Assembly (NCBI GenBank): GCA_023846275.1
Contig: CM043865.1
Span: 31,200,412-31,264,411 of the forward strand
Reading direction: 5' to 3'
DNA from: Vanilla planifolia
Taxonomy: Eukaryota; Streptophyta; Magnoliopsida; Asparagales; Orchidaceae
Length of the DNA stretch: 64,000 bases
Shown here: positions 47,566 through 59,282 of the stretch, piece after piece
Position numbering within the stretch: position 1 is the first letter of the stretch
Layout of the letters: each line of letters begins with the position of its first letter
Notes under the pieces: model-generated
What the model saw: only the letters and a program-made list of their open reading frames with translations
Told to the model about the DNA's origin: nothing
The model's database searches: none
Program-made: the position numbers and the translations under genes

Positions 47566-49500
47566 AATAAATCCTTTAGTCATATATCTATCTACAAAAA
47601 TACATGTACATGAATTTGGTACCCATAGATGCTTAGTTGTCAACTTTACAAGCCTAGTGATTACCAAGAATATCTTAGACACTATTACATCTTTTAGATC
47701 AATTGGATACATAATTTGTTCTGTATAAAAAAACACATTAAGAAAAGAGTTTTCAAATTTTTAGCAACTATAAGAAATTTTAAAACTTTTGTAGAAGATT
47801 TAGAAAAAAGAAGTAAATTATAAAAAATTATGAGCATGATCACAAAAAAAAATTGAAGAATTTTGAGGGAAATTCAAGACTTTTAAATTTTGATGAGTTG
47901 GGATTCTATGATCAACAAAATGTATCATTAACGTTCAAGAGAATTCACTCATCCTTAATTTTGGATTAATCAAGAACATAGTATTTGTTATTATTTGTGA
48001 TACATTATCGTTACTTGCCAAATGATTTTTTGCTTGGCTCTCCATGGAAAAGATTTGCGATCACATTGTTATTTCTAAGGTTTAATGAGACTAGATTCTT
48101 AGATTGTGATCCTTTACTACTATTACAATGTTACCTAATAAAGATCTAGGCATTGTCTTTTCCATATAAAACTTAACTTTTTAGTCAATCACTTAACCTA
48201 AAGCAAAATTAGTGATAAAAAAAAAACACTCAAAACATTATCACAAAAATTGTATTTCTTTTTTATTATATCATAATATCTAATTTGGTTGTTCCGATCA
48301 ACCAAATGATGGAAAATGTGTTATTAGTCTAATGATGGATGAAGCTTGCATGCTTTTGACAAAAGAAAAGTGCTTGGCAATGAAAAAGATATTGAGGTTT
48401 GTAGTGAATGGTAGCAACTCCTTAGTTGTATGAGAAGAAGAAGAAGAAAAAGAAGAAGATTAAAGACAAGAAGGAAAAGAAGAAGAACAAAAACAAAAAG
48501 ACAAATTAAATGCTCAATTGCTCTTACAAGAAATGGTGTTTATAATGCCTATGAGAATAGTTAATAAAACAAATTCTTTTGTAATCATTTTTTGTTGTTC
48601 ACCTATCTTCTTCTTTCGTTGTCCAATTTTGCATTGCCAAACACCCCAAATAGGTAAAACCATGGCCTAAAACATAGCATTTAGTTGTCAAATTTTTTAA
48701 ATACTTTCAACTATTTGATTTGCAAGACGATTTAATTCATCTATTTTTAAGAACCACACATAGTTACCCTATATTTATTTATATGTCGTATTGCTAATTT
48801 ATTTTTCAAATATTTTTTATATTAAACTTTAAAAACATCAAAATACTAGAAAACTTTCCCCCAACTCTATTTTTATTAATATACATTTTTCAAGTATTTT
48901 CAAGATTATTTTATCAAAATGTTTTTGCAACCTATTCCCTCAGTTGCCTCGATTTGACTCGACTCAACTCAATGAGAACTCGAAGCTCGCGATAAATCAA
49001 ATCAAATTTTATTATTAAAATAATATTCTGCCAATAACAGAGCTTACATTCATTCATCGTCCGTAAAAATCGTTTTTCCTTTTTAACTATTCATTAACCA
49101 AATTTTATATTTTTTTACACTATTTTTTTTTTCAAATTTATATTTTTAAAATATGTTTTCAACTGTGATCGCTGTTATTTTATCAAGCTACAGTGGCAAA
49201 GCATTTTTTGCTTGCTTTTTATTACATATTAGTAAATAACATTTTGTCAATAACATAATTAACAAATAACACGTGTTGGTTTTAATTAAAAATTTTAAAA
49301 AACGCACTGCTTTAATAACAATCTTTATTTTTAGACCTTCAACATTTTGCGCTGTCACAGTTACCTTAAAGAGGGCTTCACTTATGGAAGACCAGTAGTT
49401 GACCGGGTCTCCCCACATCTCCATCCACCAATCTCGTGTCTGCTGCAAACATCACGCAGAACTCTCTCCACCGCGACCACCTCCTCCCAAGAATGGCAAT
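47566..49500. other. AT-rich spacer before the PMEI gene
   Basis: No gene recognised. A purine block of GAAGAAGAA words lies at about 48430-48500. The last few hundred bases are upstream sequence of the PMEI gene; the open stretch 49188-49448 (minus) has no known domain. Confidence 0.55.
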
Positions 49501-49506
49501 CACCAA

Positions 49507-49565
49507 CATATAATAAACACCATTAATGCCCCTTCTTTCCCTCCAACACCCACTAACAACTCACG
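49507..49565 (+). promoter_or_regulatory. TATA box and short leader of the PMEI gene
   Basis: ATATAATAAAC at 49508-49518 is a good TATA-type element about 50 bases before the ATG. With the usual 25-35 base spacing, transcription would start near 49545 in a CT-rich stretch, leaving a leader of about 20-25 bases (…CACCCACTAACAACTCACG). Confidence 0.5.
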
Positions 49566-50132
49566 ATGGCGCCCGCCACCGCCCTTAGCCTCCTTCTCTC
49601 CGTCGTCCTTCTCGCCTCCGCCTCCACCGCCACCACCACCACTGCACCTGGCCCACAACTCATCCGAGCGGCCTGCGCCAACGTCGCCCCCGACCAAGAC
49701 CTCTGCTTCTCCTCCATTTCCTCCCACCCGGCCAGCGCCCAAGCCGACCTCCGCCAGCTCGCTGCCATCGCGGTCCGTGCGGCTGACGAAAAAGTGGCCG
49801 ACACTGCCGCGTTCCTCTCCACGTTGCCAGCCTCGGTCACCAACAGTGGCGCAGCAACGGACCCCGTGACAGACCAGTGCGTCAACGACTGCATGGAGCT
49901 GTACGTCGACGCCAGCGAGCTGCTCGACATGTGCGCAGCGGCGGCCGACGACGAGCGCGACGCCGACGCCGCCAATTGGATGGAGGCGGCGCTGTCGGAC
50001 GTCGCGTCGTGCGAGTCGGGGTGCGGCGCGGTCACCACCGCCGAGATGGCGAAGAGGAACCAAGGGGCGAAGAAGCAGCTCAATATCGGTCTCTCCCTTG
50101 CGAAGCTTATCCTGAGCGGCAAGCATGTGTGA
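49566..50132 (+). CDS. Pectin methylesterase/invertase inhibitor-type secreted protein
   Basis: 188 residues, single exon, start MAPATALSLLLSVVLLASAS. Residues 1 to about 27 are a clear signal peptide (hydrophobic core 6-20), so the product goes to the apoplast or vacuole. The remainder has the PMEI layout: LIRAACANVAPDQDLCFSSI (Cys37 and Cys47, the first conserved disulfide pair in this family), helical ADLRQLAAIAVRAADEKV, then QCVNDCMELYVDASELL (Cys105, Cys109), WMEAALSDVASCESGC (Cys149, Cys153) and a C-terminal NIGLSLAKLIL helix. Members inhibit pectin methylesterase or acid invertase by a 1:1 complex; sequence alone does not tell which. The coding region is very GC-rich and stands out from the AT-rich flanks. 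AATAAA is at 50139-50144, just after the stop. Frames on the other strand are shadows created by the GC-rich codons. Confidence 0.88.
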   Translation: MAPATALSLLLSVVLLASASTATTTTAPGPQLIRAACANVAPDQDLCFSSISSHPASAQADLRQLAAIAVRAADEKVADTAAFLSTLPASVTNSGAATDPVTDQCVNDCMELYVDASELLDMCAAAADDERDADAANWMEAALSDVASCESGCGAVTTAEMAKRNQGAKKQLNIGLSLAKLILSGKHV

Positions 50133-50138
50133 CTCGTG

Positions 50139-50218
50139 AATAAATCCTTTTATAAATCTCTATGGGGTTTCTTTTAATAGCATTGGGTGTTCAAAAAAAA
50201 AAAAAAAAAAAAAAAAAA
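50139..50218 (+). terminator. Polyadenylation signal and A26 run after the PMEI gene
   Basis: AATAAA overlaps the region just after the stop codon (50139-50144). An uninterrupted run of 26 A lies at 50193-50218, 48 bases further on, about where a poly(A) tail would be added. It may be a plain homopolymer or the trace of a retroposed cDNA. Confidence 0.5.
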
Positions 50219-51022
50219 TCTTTTTGGGAAGCAGGGTTTGTGCGGCGTGGTTATGCAGTTAATGGTGTGACATGCTTTACAATTCTTGAGGTTTGGCTAA
50301 CTTTAGAATATATATCTATTCCTATGACTAATATAAATGTTTTAAGAGTAAAATTGACCACAGGAAAAATACTAATGCAGGTTGCAAATAGTTGGGGTGA
50401 AAGATTGTTGTTGTGTTTGGATCGATTTAAATTTGAATGGAAATGATTAAGTCATGAGCTAAAACATCGTTCTAAATTATACTGCGAGTTGAATTTGAGC
50501 CACAGTTTAATTTGTTTGATATCACTCGAAAAACAATTATTTTGACTACACACCATGTACAGTTGAAGCACGATGCACAAATTTTGCATGCTAATTGTGT
50601 ACATATAGAATAAACGATACACATGGAGTGCATGCATTGTATGCATCTTGTCCACTTGCATATATGATGCACATGCAAGCCATTTACACTATGCACATTG
50701 AACACTATATTGAAATTCAAAAAATATTATGAAGCACCATGTGGTAAATTTAAAAATCGGGTTTGAGCTAGATTGATTTCAAGCTGGCTCAATGTTGACT
50801 AGTATTAGGTCAAACCAGCTGGAAATCTATCCAATCAAGCCCCGAGCCAATTTTGAGATAAATGTTAGGATATCGAGCTGATTTCAGGACAGACTTGGCT
50901 CGGCAGGGAATCAAGTCTGGCATGAAACCAGTGCAATTTCATCAGTAGCAATTAAATTACCAACTAAGCAGAAATCAAAAGAGAGCAGAATCTTACGAAT
51001 ATGATCCACCGAATGCAATATT
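50219..51022. other. Spacer between the PMEI and PPR genes
   Basis: No gene seen. The part at 50560-50700 is rich in TGCATGC/TGCACAT words like the direct repeats at 41.8 and 47.1 kb, so it may be a fragment of that family. The segment 50755-50935 has GAGCTGG/GGCTCGG words of another dispersed repeat. The PPR 3' UTR must lie at the right end. Confidence 0.5.
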
Positions 51023-52879
51023 TCATTCTTCTGTGTGAAGCAATAAACCAGAAGAGCTGGAGAAGGATAAGGCCATCACATGATCGGTTAGCTCATGCAA
51101 AAGCAAGTAAATAGCACTAGAGCCTTCTTGCCTGAGGTCCCCAACAAGGAATTCATGGATGTTTCCACCAATCTCTATCATACTTCTACCTTCAGTTTTC
51201 CTTATCCTTCCCACATTCATCACTTTTCGAAGTTTTCTCACATCTTCCCAACGTTGAGCCTCACAAAACAAATTGGACATGAGCACATACAGACCAGACC
51301 TATAGTACTCCAATTCAAGTACTTGCTTCATGACATGCAAACCCATCCTCACATCACCTTGAATCCTGCAAGCTCCAAGCAGAGCACCCCAAATAACAGC
51401 ATCAGGTTTCATTGGCATGCATCTTAGCAATTCAATAGCTCTACAGAGGTATCCTTTTCGGCCAAAGAGATCCACCATGCAAGCATAGTGTTCAATTTCC
51501 TTTGCAACGTTGTAAACATCATCCATGGCTTCGAAATAATGCTGACCAACATCCAGTAGACCGCCATGGTTACATGCAGACAACAAACCAATGAAGGTGA
51601 TGCTATCAACCAAGAATCCTTGGCCAACCATGCTTCTGAAAAGTTCAACAGCATCCCACGCATTCCCATGAACAGCTGAAGCAGCAATTACCACATTCCA
51701 TGAAACTGAATTCTTCACTTTCATCAGTCTAAAGAGACTATGGGCAATATCGAGATGGCCGCATTTTGCATACATGTCAACTGTAGAGTTCAGCAGAGTG
51801 AGGCTTGGATTTGCTATATTCTGAACTATGTAATCATGAATTCTCTTGCCCATGACCATATTTCCACTCTGGCTGCAAGCAGAAAGAACGCTGACTAAAG
51901 TTGCCTCATTTGGGATGATGCCTGAGCTCTGCATGCACTCATAGAGATCCAAAGCTTCCTGACAACAATCTTGGTAAACATGGCAATCTATCATGGCATT
52001 CCATGTTCCGATGGTTCTCTCAGGCATTTGATCGAAGCACTTCCGGGCAAACTCGAGCAAACCATTCTTTGCATAAGCACAGATCAGAGAAGTCCAAGAC
52101 ACTGCATTTCGCACAAGCATTCTGTCAAAGCATGTCTGAGCTGACTGTAACTCCCCACACTTCCCGTACATATCGATCAAAGCATTACCCACAACCAAAT
52201 CCTCGTCATTGCAGGTCATCAACAAATAAGAATGTAAGAGCCTGCCCATCTCAACGTTCCCTGACTGTGCACAGACTGAAAATAAGCTAGCTAGAGAGAA
52301 TTCATCAGGCTCCAAACCCAAACGCCTCATTACTCCAAACAAGCTAAATGCCCTGGTGCAATCACACAACCGAGAATACCCATCAATCATTGAATTCCAC
52401 GAAACAATGCTTTTAATAGGAATTTCATCAAACACCTTATGTGCAGAAATGATCCGCCCACAAACCACATAAACGTGTAGGAGCGCATTCATAACGAAGA
52501 CCTGTGACCCATATCCTGTTTTGATTATCATCGAGTGAACTAGGACAGCCTCCAAGAAGGCCAAAGCCTCGGCAAAAGTTTTTAGAACAAAGGGAAAGGT
52601 GAAGTTGTTGGGTGGCAAGCCTTCTGCCATCATCCGGCGGATGAGTATAACAGTAGTCTCCAGCGTCTCCTTCGTCTCCTTGCTGTTTGAATAGGCTCTG
52701 ATTAAGGTGTTGTACATGAAGCGATTGGGGGCGGTAAAGCCGTCGAAGAGTTGGCGGGCGTAGTGGAGATCTCCGTTGGGGTTGAGGGAACAGAAGGAAA
52801 TGAGGCCGGAAAATGTGAGGGTGTCGGAGAGAAGACCGTGGACTGCGAGCTGGGCATGAATTTGCTTGAGCTGGCTCAT
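51023..52879 (-). CDS. Pentatricopeptide repeat protein, PLS class, E/E+ subgroup
   Basis: 618 residues, intronless as usual for this family. From residue 1 (MSQLKQIHAQLAVHGL) a chain of P, L and S type 31-36 residue repeats runs to about residue 500, e.g. FMYNTLIRAYSNS, NAVSWTSLICAYAKNGLLEF, TIGTWNAMIDCHVYQ and NSVSWNVVIAASAVHGNAWD. It ends in an E motif (LYVLMSNLFCEAQRWEDVRKLR, KTEGRSMIEI) and the E+ signature HEFLVGD; no DYW deaminase follows. Such proteins bind single-stranded RNA in mitochondria or chloroplasts and many E/E+ members guide C-to-U editing. The N-terminus starts almost at once with a repeat and shows no clear transit peptide. An out-of-frame ATG lies ten bases upstream. Confidence 0.93.
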   Translation of the reverse strand: MSQLKQIHAQLAVHGLLSDTLTFSGLISFCSLNPNGDLHYARQLFDGFTAPNRFMYNTLIRAYSNSKETKETLETTVILIRRMMAEGLPPNNFTFPFVLKTFAEALAFLEAVLVHSMIIKTGYGSQVFVMNALLHVYVVCGRIISAHKVFDEIPIKSIVSWNSMIDGYSRLCDCTRAFSLFGVMRRLGLEPDEFSLASLFSVCAQSGNVEMGRLLHSYLLMTCNDEDLVVGNALIDMYGKCGELQSAQTCFDRMLVRNAVSWTSLICAYAKNGLLEFARKCFDQMPERTIGTWNAMIDCHVYQDCCQEALDLYECMQSSGIIPNEATLVSVLSACSQSGNMVMGKRIHDYIVQNIANPSLTLLNSTVDMYAKCGHLDIAHSLFRLMKVKNSVSWNVVIAASAVHGNAWDAVELFRSMVGQGFLVDSITFIGLLSACNHGGLLDVGQHYFEAMDDVYNVAKEIEHYACMVDLFGRKGYLCRAIELLRCMPMKPDAVIWGALLGACRIQGDVRMGLHVMKQVLELEYYRSGLYVLMSNLFCEAQRWEDVRKLRKVMNVGRIRKTEGRSMIEIGGNIHEFLVGDLRQEGSSAIYLLLHELTDHVMALSFSSSSGLLLHTEE

Positions 52880-52990
52880 GGAGGAGCATCTCTGCAGATG
52901 AAGAAAAAGGGACCGGTGCGCGGTAGATTTTAATCTAGGAAGTGCCGATTTTAATCTAGGAAGTGCCGTGACTTCAAGCGGGAGAGGAAA
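52880..52990 (-). promoter_or_regulatory. PPR 5' leader with a tandem TTTTAATCTAGGAAGTGCC repeat
   Basis: Plus-strand TTTTAATCTAGGAAGTGCC occurs twice in a row (about 52928-52966), 50-90 bases upstream of the PPR start on the minus strand. The leader also contains the out-of-frame ATG at 52889. No TATA box was fixed. Confidence 0.5.
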
Positions 52991-55897
52991 TGAAGCTTGG
53001 ATAGTTTTCCCGTGAATTCTACTAATACAGAAGCCTTTTTTAAAAAAAAAAAAATATTGTAAAAAGTTAAAAAATATTATCTAGAAAAAGCATTTAAAAA
53101 TTGGTAATGAGTTGCTAAAATGATGTCATAATATAGTTTTATGAATATGCTAGAATAATTTAAATGATTGTTTGTAGTAGTAAAATGTTTCAATTAGTTA
53201 TTATTTGTGAAGGAGATAATCAATTTATTTGAAATAATTTTTATGATAAAAAATGAAGCTACAATCCAGTTGGAAAGTAACAACTTGAAAAACAAGTGCC
53301 TTAAGATGTCCACAAAAAATGAAGTATACAAACAAAGTATATGCATACAATAGAGAGATATATATTTTGGGTTGGGCTTGACTTGCTAAATGAACAATAA
53401 AATAAAGATATAAACTGAAAAAGTTATATATTTGATAATATATTCATTATAATAGCTATAATAAGATGTTTACAATTTATATAAAATATAATTCATAATT
53501 GCTATTTCTTTCACTTATATAAGTAATATTACAAAATAATTAAACGAGATGAATAAATGTTACTAAACAATATGTGATATTTAGATGAAATAGTAAGGAC
53601 TAAAATACAACTAGGTTCATAAAATAAAAGATTATAAAGTTGTTTCATTGAATCCATATCATACTCATAGTTAAAATGTTGTTTTTGTTATTTGAGATTT
53701 GTATGTAAATTTATTAGTTTATTTAATATGTTAGGCCCATCATTTATACTCTCAATCTAATTAAATAAGATGCAATAGAGGAGGAAGAGGAAAATAATAA
53801 TGATGAAAAAAAATCAAAGATGAACAAAATGATCAAAAAGAATAGGGAAAAGAATACTCTTTTAAACTACTTAAAAATTAATAAATCATAATAAACAAAA
53901 AAGGTTACAAATATGAACAAGTCTTATTATAAGAAGAAGAAAAATAATAAACATTATTCTTTGTAAAGAAGAATAATAACTTCTCTAATAAGAATAAAAG
54001 AAGAAAAAAAATATAGAAAAAAAAATAATAAAAACATAAAAAGAAGAATAAGAAGAAAAAAGAATTAAAATAATTTTAAAAAATTATTATTATAATAAGA
54101 TGGTTAATATTATAATAACAATTCTTATTTATCTTTCATTCTTAAAATTCTAATTGATATTATTATTATAAAATATAATGATAATAACTATACATAATAA
54201 TATTCACAATGGTAATGATTGATAATTATTATAATTATCATTATTTTTATTCATATTTAAAAAACTATTGTTAGAATAATAGATATAGTAACAAAATAAT
54301 TTTTATCCTTATTATTATCACATCATTTTTTTCTTTTTTTTCACTATCTTTTATAATAATAATAATAATAATAATAATAATTTTTTTTATTATTTTTATC
54401 CTTTTTATTTTAATTATTTAAGATAACAATAATTAATAAATTTTGTATAAATTTTAATATTAATCATAAACATATTAATTAATTGACACGACAATTATTA
54501 ATTAATAATATTATCTATAATACTTAATGTGATTATAATTATAACTTATTATTTACATTCATGAATTAGTTAGTATTTAATTATTTTAATAAATAAAAAT
54601 TTAATAACTATTCATTTCAAAAAAACTATTAATCTAATTACTATAAATTTAAAAATAGCAAGTACGATTATAATTTGATAATATATAATAACTATTCTTA
54701 TGTAATTATTATATTAATTAATTATTTCAAAATATTTTGAATAATAGCATAATTTCCCATAATAATTATTAATATAATAAATAACATTTTTATTATTATA
54801 ACGAAATTGACAATTATAAAATAAATATTATGAATTATATTTCTTGAAAATTATTTTATAAATTATATTTATATAATTGATATTTAATATATTATAAAAT
54901 TCAAAATAAAATGAAAAAAAAGAAAAAATAACAATAATATGAATAAGTTAATAATCATATAAAATAATGGTATTAACATAAGAATAATTTAGAAAAACAT
55001 TAGTATTTCTATACTGCTTGATAATTATTAAAATTTATTAATAACTAATAGATTACATTTAAATACTTTCTCATATCATGAATTATTATTTAATAGATTA
55101 CAATTAGATAGTTCTTATTACTTTGAACTATTAATATAATAATAATTGCAATAATTTTTTTCTTATTCTTCTAAGAATTATAGCTAATTACATTGAAAAA
55201 ATTAATTAATTTGTCCAATAATTTATTAAATATTTAATATTATTATTGTGAATAGTAAATAAATAATATAATATTTATTAGTGTTTTTAATATTATAAAC
55301 AACTCTTGTTTAATCTTTTGAAAGAACTACTAATTACATATATTTTTAATTTTTATTGATTATACCAAATAATGTAAAAATAGCTAATTATTGTTATCAT
55401 TAGCATATACAAATAGTTATTAATTACTTATAATTATAATTAATAATGTCTAATAATATAATTATCATTTTTCTTTACCTAATAATTATTGACCACAAGT
55501 ATTATCACTTTTATAAGTAATTTAAAAAAATAATTCTAATAATAATTATCACTATTTTATTAATTATTCTTCTTATTATTAACAAAAAAAATATTATGTA
55601 TGACAAATAATTGTTAATAATAATAATAATCAAATAAATGATTTCATAAATATTATTATGAACTTAATTAAATATTTATTAAAAATAATTAATTATGATA
55701 ATATTGTTGATTATTATTACAATGGTCTTATTCACTAATTATTAATATTTGTAATATATTAATAAGTATTAATTTTAATGATAATTATTTTTATTCTTCC
55801 CTATTAGAATTATATAATTTTTATCATGCCAAAAAATTATTTTATTGAATATTAAACAAAAATGTTATAAGCATTAATTATAATAAAGAATAATATT
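52991..55897. other. Extremely AT-rich gene-free DNA
   Basis: Dominated by AAT/ATT words with hardly any G or C, especially 53900-55860. Contains (AAT)n at about 54354-54381 and A-rich AAGAAGAA stretches near 53760-54060. No open frame of note. Confidence 0.8.
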
Positions 55898-56556
55898 CAA
55901 AGTAGTTTCATTCCATATATTTTCAATAATTATTTATCTAATGAAATCATACACAAATACATGTGTAGTCATTAGTTTCTTATTAATTGAATTGTTATAA
56001 TCAAAATCATACATGAGCCCACTAAGGCTAATGAGATTAATAAATTATCTTGAATTCTTCATATTTTTTACATATCTTAAAATGCATGAACATTATGATA
56101 GTTTAAAATAAAACTTAACATTATCATTCTAAACAATCGTAACAAGATTTGTATAGTTAATGTGAAAAATTGTAAAAAAAAACTTATTTTTATCTTTTAG
56201 GGGAATTTTGATTTAATGACATAACCATATAAAAATTACATAGTTCCAAAGTAGTTTCATTCCATATATTTTCAATAACTATTTATCTAATGAAATCATA
56301 CACAAATGCATGTGTAGTCATTAGATTCTTATTAGTTGAATTGTTATAATCAAAACCATACTCGAACCCACTTAGGATAATAAGATTAATAACTTATCTT
56401 GAATTCTTCATGTTTTTTAGATATCTTAAAATGCATGAACATTATGATAGTTTAAAATAAAATCGTAACAAGATTTGTATAGTTAATGTGAAAAATTGTA
56501 AAAAAAAACTTATCTTTATCTTTTAGGGGAATTTTGATTTAATGGCATAACCATGT
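55898..56556. repeat. Tandem duplication, 349 bp unit
   Basis: Copy 1 is 55898-56246, copy 2 is 56247-56556. Both start CAAAGTAGTTTCATTCCATA and run through GTGTAGTCATTAG, AAAATGCATGAACATTATGA and TTTTAGGGGAATTTTGATTT. Copy 2 lacks about 27-30 bases present in copy 1 (56118-56146) and has scattered substitutions. No coding signal. Confidence 0.9.
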
Positions 56557-59282
56557 AATGCAATATTATTTGATAATTTTGAGTGTTTATTCGATTAGCT
56601 TTAAATAATATTATTAGATATTATAATTTTATTATTAAAAATTACATCTAAATATCGCTTGAATATTATTGACTGTTAGATGTTGCTCACTTAAATATTA
56701 AAAATAAGAATAAATTCTACATATAAAACTTTAAGCTAAATGATAAAGAATATTGATTAGTTTTAGATAACATTGATATTTGGATAATCTTATTATTTAA
56801 ATATTAATAATATCTTAATAATGCTTGTCTAAATATTCCCCAAGCTTTCTTTTTCAAAGCATTTGATGTGGTGTACAAACAGTGATGTTTCTCCATTGCG
56901 AATGGGGTCAACATCCATTGGCATCAATGAGTTGTCATCACCAAGGTGCAACCTCAAAATCGTTAAAATCCAATTATTTACATAATTTTCACGTTAGTCC
57001 CCAATTTTTTTTAACAGAATTAATATTATGATAATAGCCATGTTTATGAACCTATGTTGAAAATAAAGAAGGATTTTTAGAAAAAAAAAAAAAAAGAATT
57101 CGTGAATTTAAAAAAAAAACGAGTTTTGCTTAAAACAGAAAAAAAAAATGTGAAAATTGTTTTCCAAAACTTAGTTATTTTTTGAATCTGGGAAAAATTT
57201 GGAAAATACTTTTCAAATGATGTTGAAAAGAGAATCAAATTTTCCTTTAGTAATGAGGCTGACAACCTGTTTGAGAAATTATCGATGTCACTTTTGAGTA
57301 ACGTAATGTGGTCCATCGTTTTTCAACAAAATAATTTGATCTTTTCGAAAATGTTTATTAGTTTATATTATATTATTTAAATAAAAACTGCAATGATTAA
57401 AAAGGATATCGTTTTTAAAACAAATTATTAAATCACATTTTTTTAGTTTATATTTTAAAGCAATAGTTTTAAAATCTTTTTATTGTGAATTATGATTTAT
57501 TTGATGAGAGTTTTAGTATAATTTAATTTTTAAGATAAAAAAATATTGAAAAAACGATTTTTTTTAATCTCTTTAAATATCTTCTCAATGCATCTTTTTA
57601 TAAACTCTTGATAAAAAAAGTTGTCATCTGATGTAAACTTTGGGCTTATTTTGCACACATTTAAAAAGATTTTTCTTAAAAAACTTTATGTAAAACCTCA
57701 TTTTACAAAATAATGATAAAAAATGTACCTTTCAAATCACATAAATCACTCTTTTTTTAATGTGTTTCAGAAACTCTATGAAACTTCTTTTTTAAGTCCT
57801 AAATTTTTAAAATTTAAATCAACATAATTAAAATTTATTCTTTTTTTAGAGATCAAACAATGTCTGAACAATACATAAATCTTTAGCTTTGAACATAACA
57901 AAATCTTATAAGATAAACACTCTACTAATCCACGTTAAGCACCTTCACAGATGTAAGACAAGTTAATAACAAAGTTGGCCAACTAAAAAATTATCAGAGA
58001 CAAAAATATGAATAATAATAAGCATCACCCCAATCACGAATCAAGTCTAGGAAATGGGACATGTTGTTATGTTCACTCAAAGTATGTCTATTATCAAAGA
58101 TAAGTAGAAGTCAAGTCCTTATCAAAGGACTATAGCAATAGCATTTGACCAACACAATGAGAATGCATTTAACAACCATGCAATTTGAGAATTTGTAGTA
58201 CTAACAAAAAATCCATATAAACGAATGTTTATGACAACAAAAAAAAAGACTATCATGATCTCAAATCAGAGCTCCGACATTGTCCAAACCAAAACGAAAT
58301 AAATTTTTCAAATTTTAATTAAAATTCATTGAAACCATATTCATATGTAGTTTTTTTCGAGAAATCTCCTCTAGTTATTAATACAAAATTCCACTTAAAT
58401 TTTTTTTTAAAGTTAAAAAATAAAAATATTTATTGACAATTATTAAATTCACTTTTTATCTTAATCTTAAACTATTAAAAAATCTTATTTTTAATTTTAC
58501 ATTCTATTTATAAATTATAAAATGTTTTTATAATTTGATCTCGTGTTTTTACTTAAATTAATTTCTTTAAATTTTCGTCTCAATTCGTTGGACAAGTATT
58601 GCCCAAACAAACAAACAAACAAATGAGCAAACAATAGCCTTAACTGAATTTCTCGAATCTAACGTGATCTCTTTATCTAGCAAGTAGCAGTGCCATTTCC
58701 TCCGACACAAAAAAAAAGGAATGGTCGAAAAAAAATGAGCGCGTCGTCCTACATCATGCGTATCATCCCATCAGGAAAACGGAATCCCGTCACATACTGT
58801 TCCCGTTTACCAACTCACAACTTACAAACGTCATAGTCCTCTCTGTGGGGCGCAAAAATGGCGAAGCAATTCCAACACGGCACAAATCCCAAAAATACAC
58901 TTTTAATTACTAAAACTGCCTCCCTTTCTTTTTTTATTATTTGAACATAGTAATCTATAAGATCTGATACACTAAAACACAATTATAAATATTGCAATAT
59001 ATATATATATATAATATTATTAATTAAAACAAAATTCCGTTCAGCATTCACAACCTCGACACGAGACAGTAGTAGTGAGTTGCAGCGAAGGTTGCATCTC
59101 AGAATATTAGCTTGAGATGAAGTAGGAGGTAGATCAAGGTTGGAAATGAGTTTTCCCAAGTTACTAAATTGCATAGGAAAATTATTCCAGCTTTGAATCG
59201 AATTACTGGTAGGTGAGATCGAATTAGAAGCAAATCATCCGCGGGTCAGTACCGCGATGCGGCTGGAAGACACGGCGGAAGA
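56557..59282. other. AT-rich spacer upstream of the 3' end of the ZHD gene
   Basis: No gene recognised. The open stretch 57077-57316 (minus) is Phe-rich low complexity. A (CAAA)n run is at about 58605-58624 and a short (TA) run at 58998-59013. The mixed-composition part from about 58700 may belong to the ZHD downstream region. Confidence 0.6.

Noticed and set aside
49399..50143. Open stretches of 156, 208, 189 and 88 codons over the PMEI gene
   Set aside because: GC-rich codon shadows; only the 188-codon plus-strand frame has a signal peptide and the PMEI Cys pattern.
51095..52933. Plus-strand and alternative minus-strand frames over the PPR gene
   Set aside because: Shadows of the 618-residue PPR frame. 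The 150-codon frame starting at 52889 is noted only for its upstream ATG.
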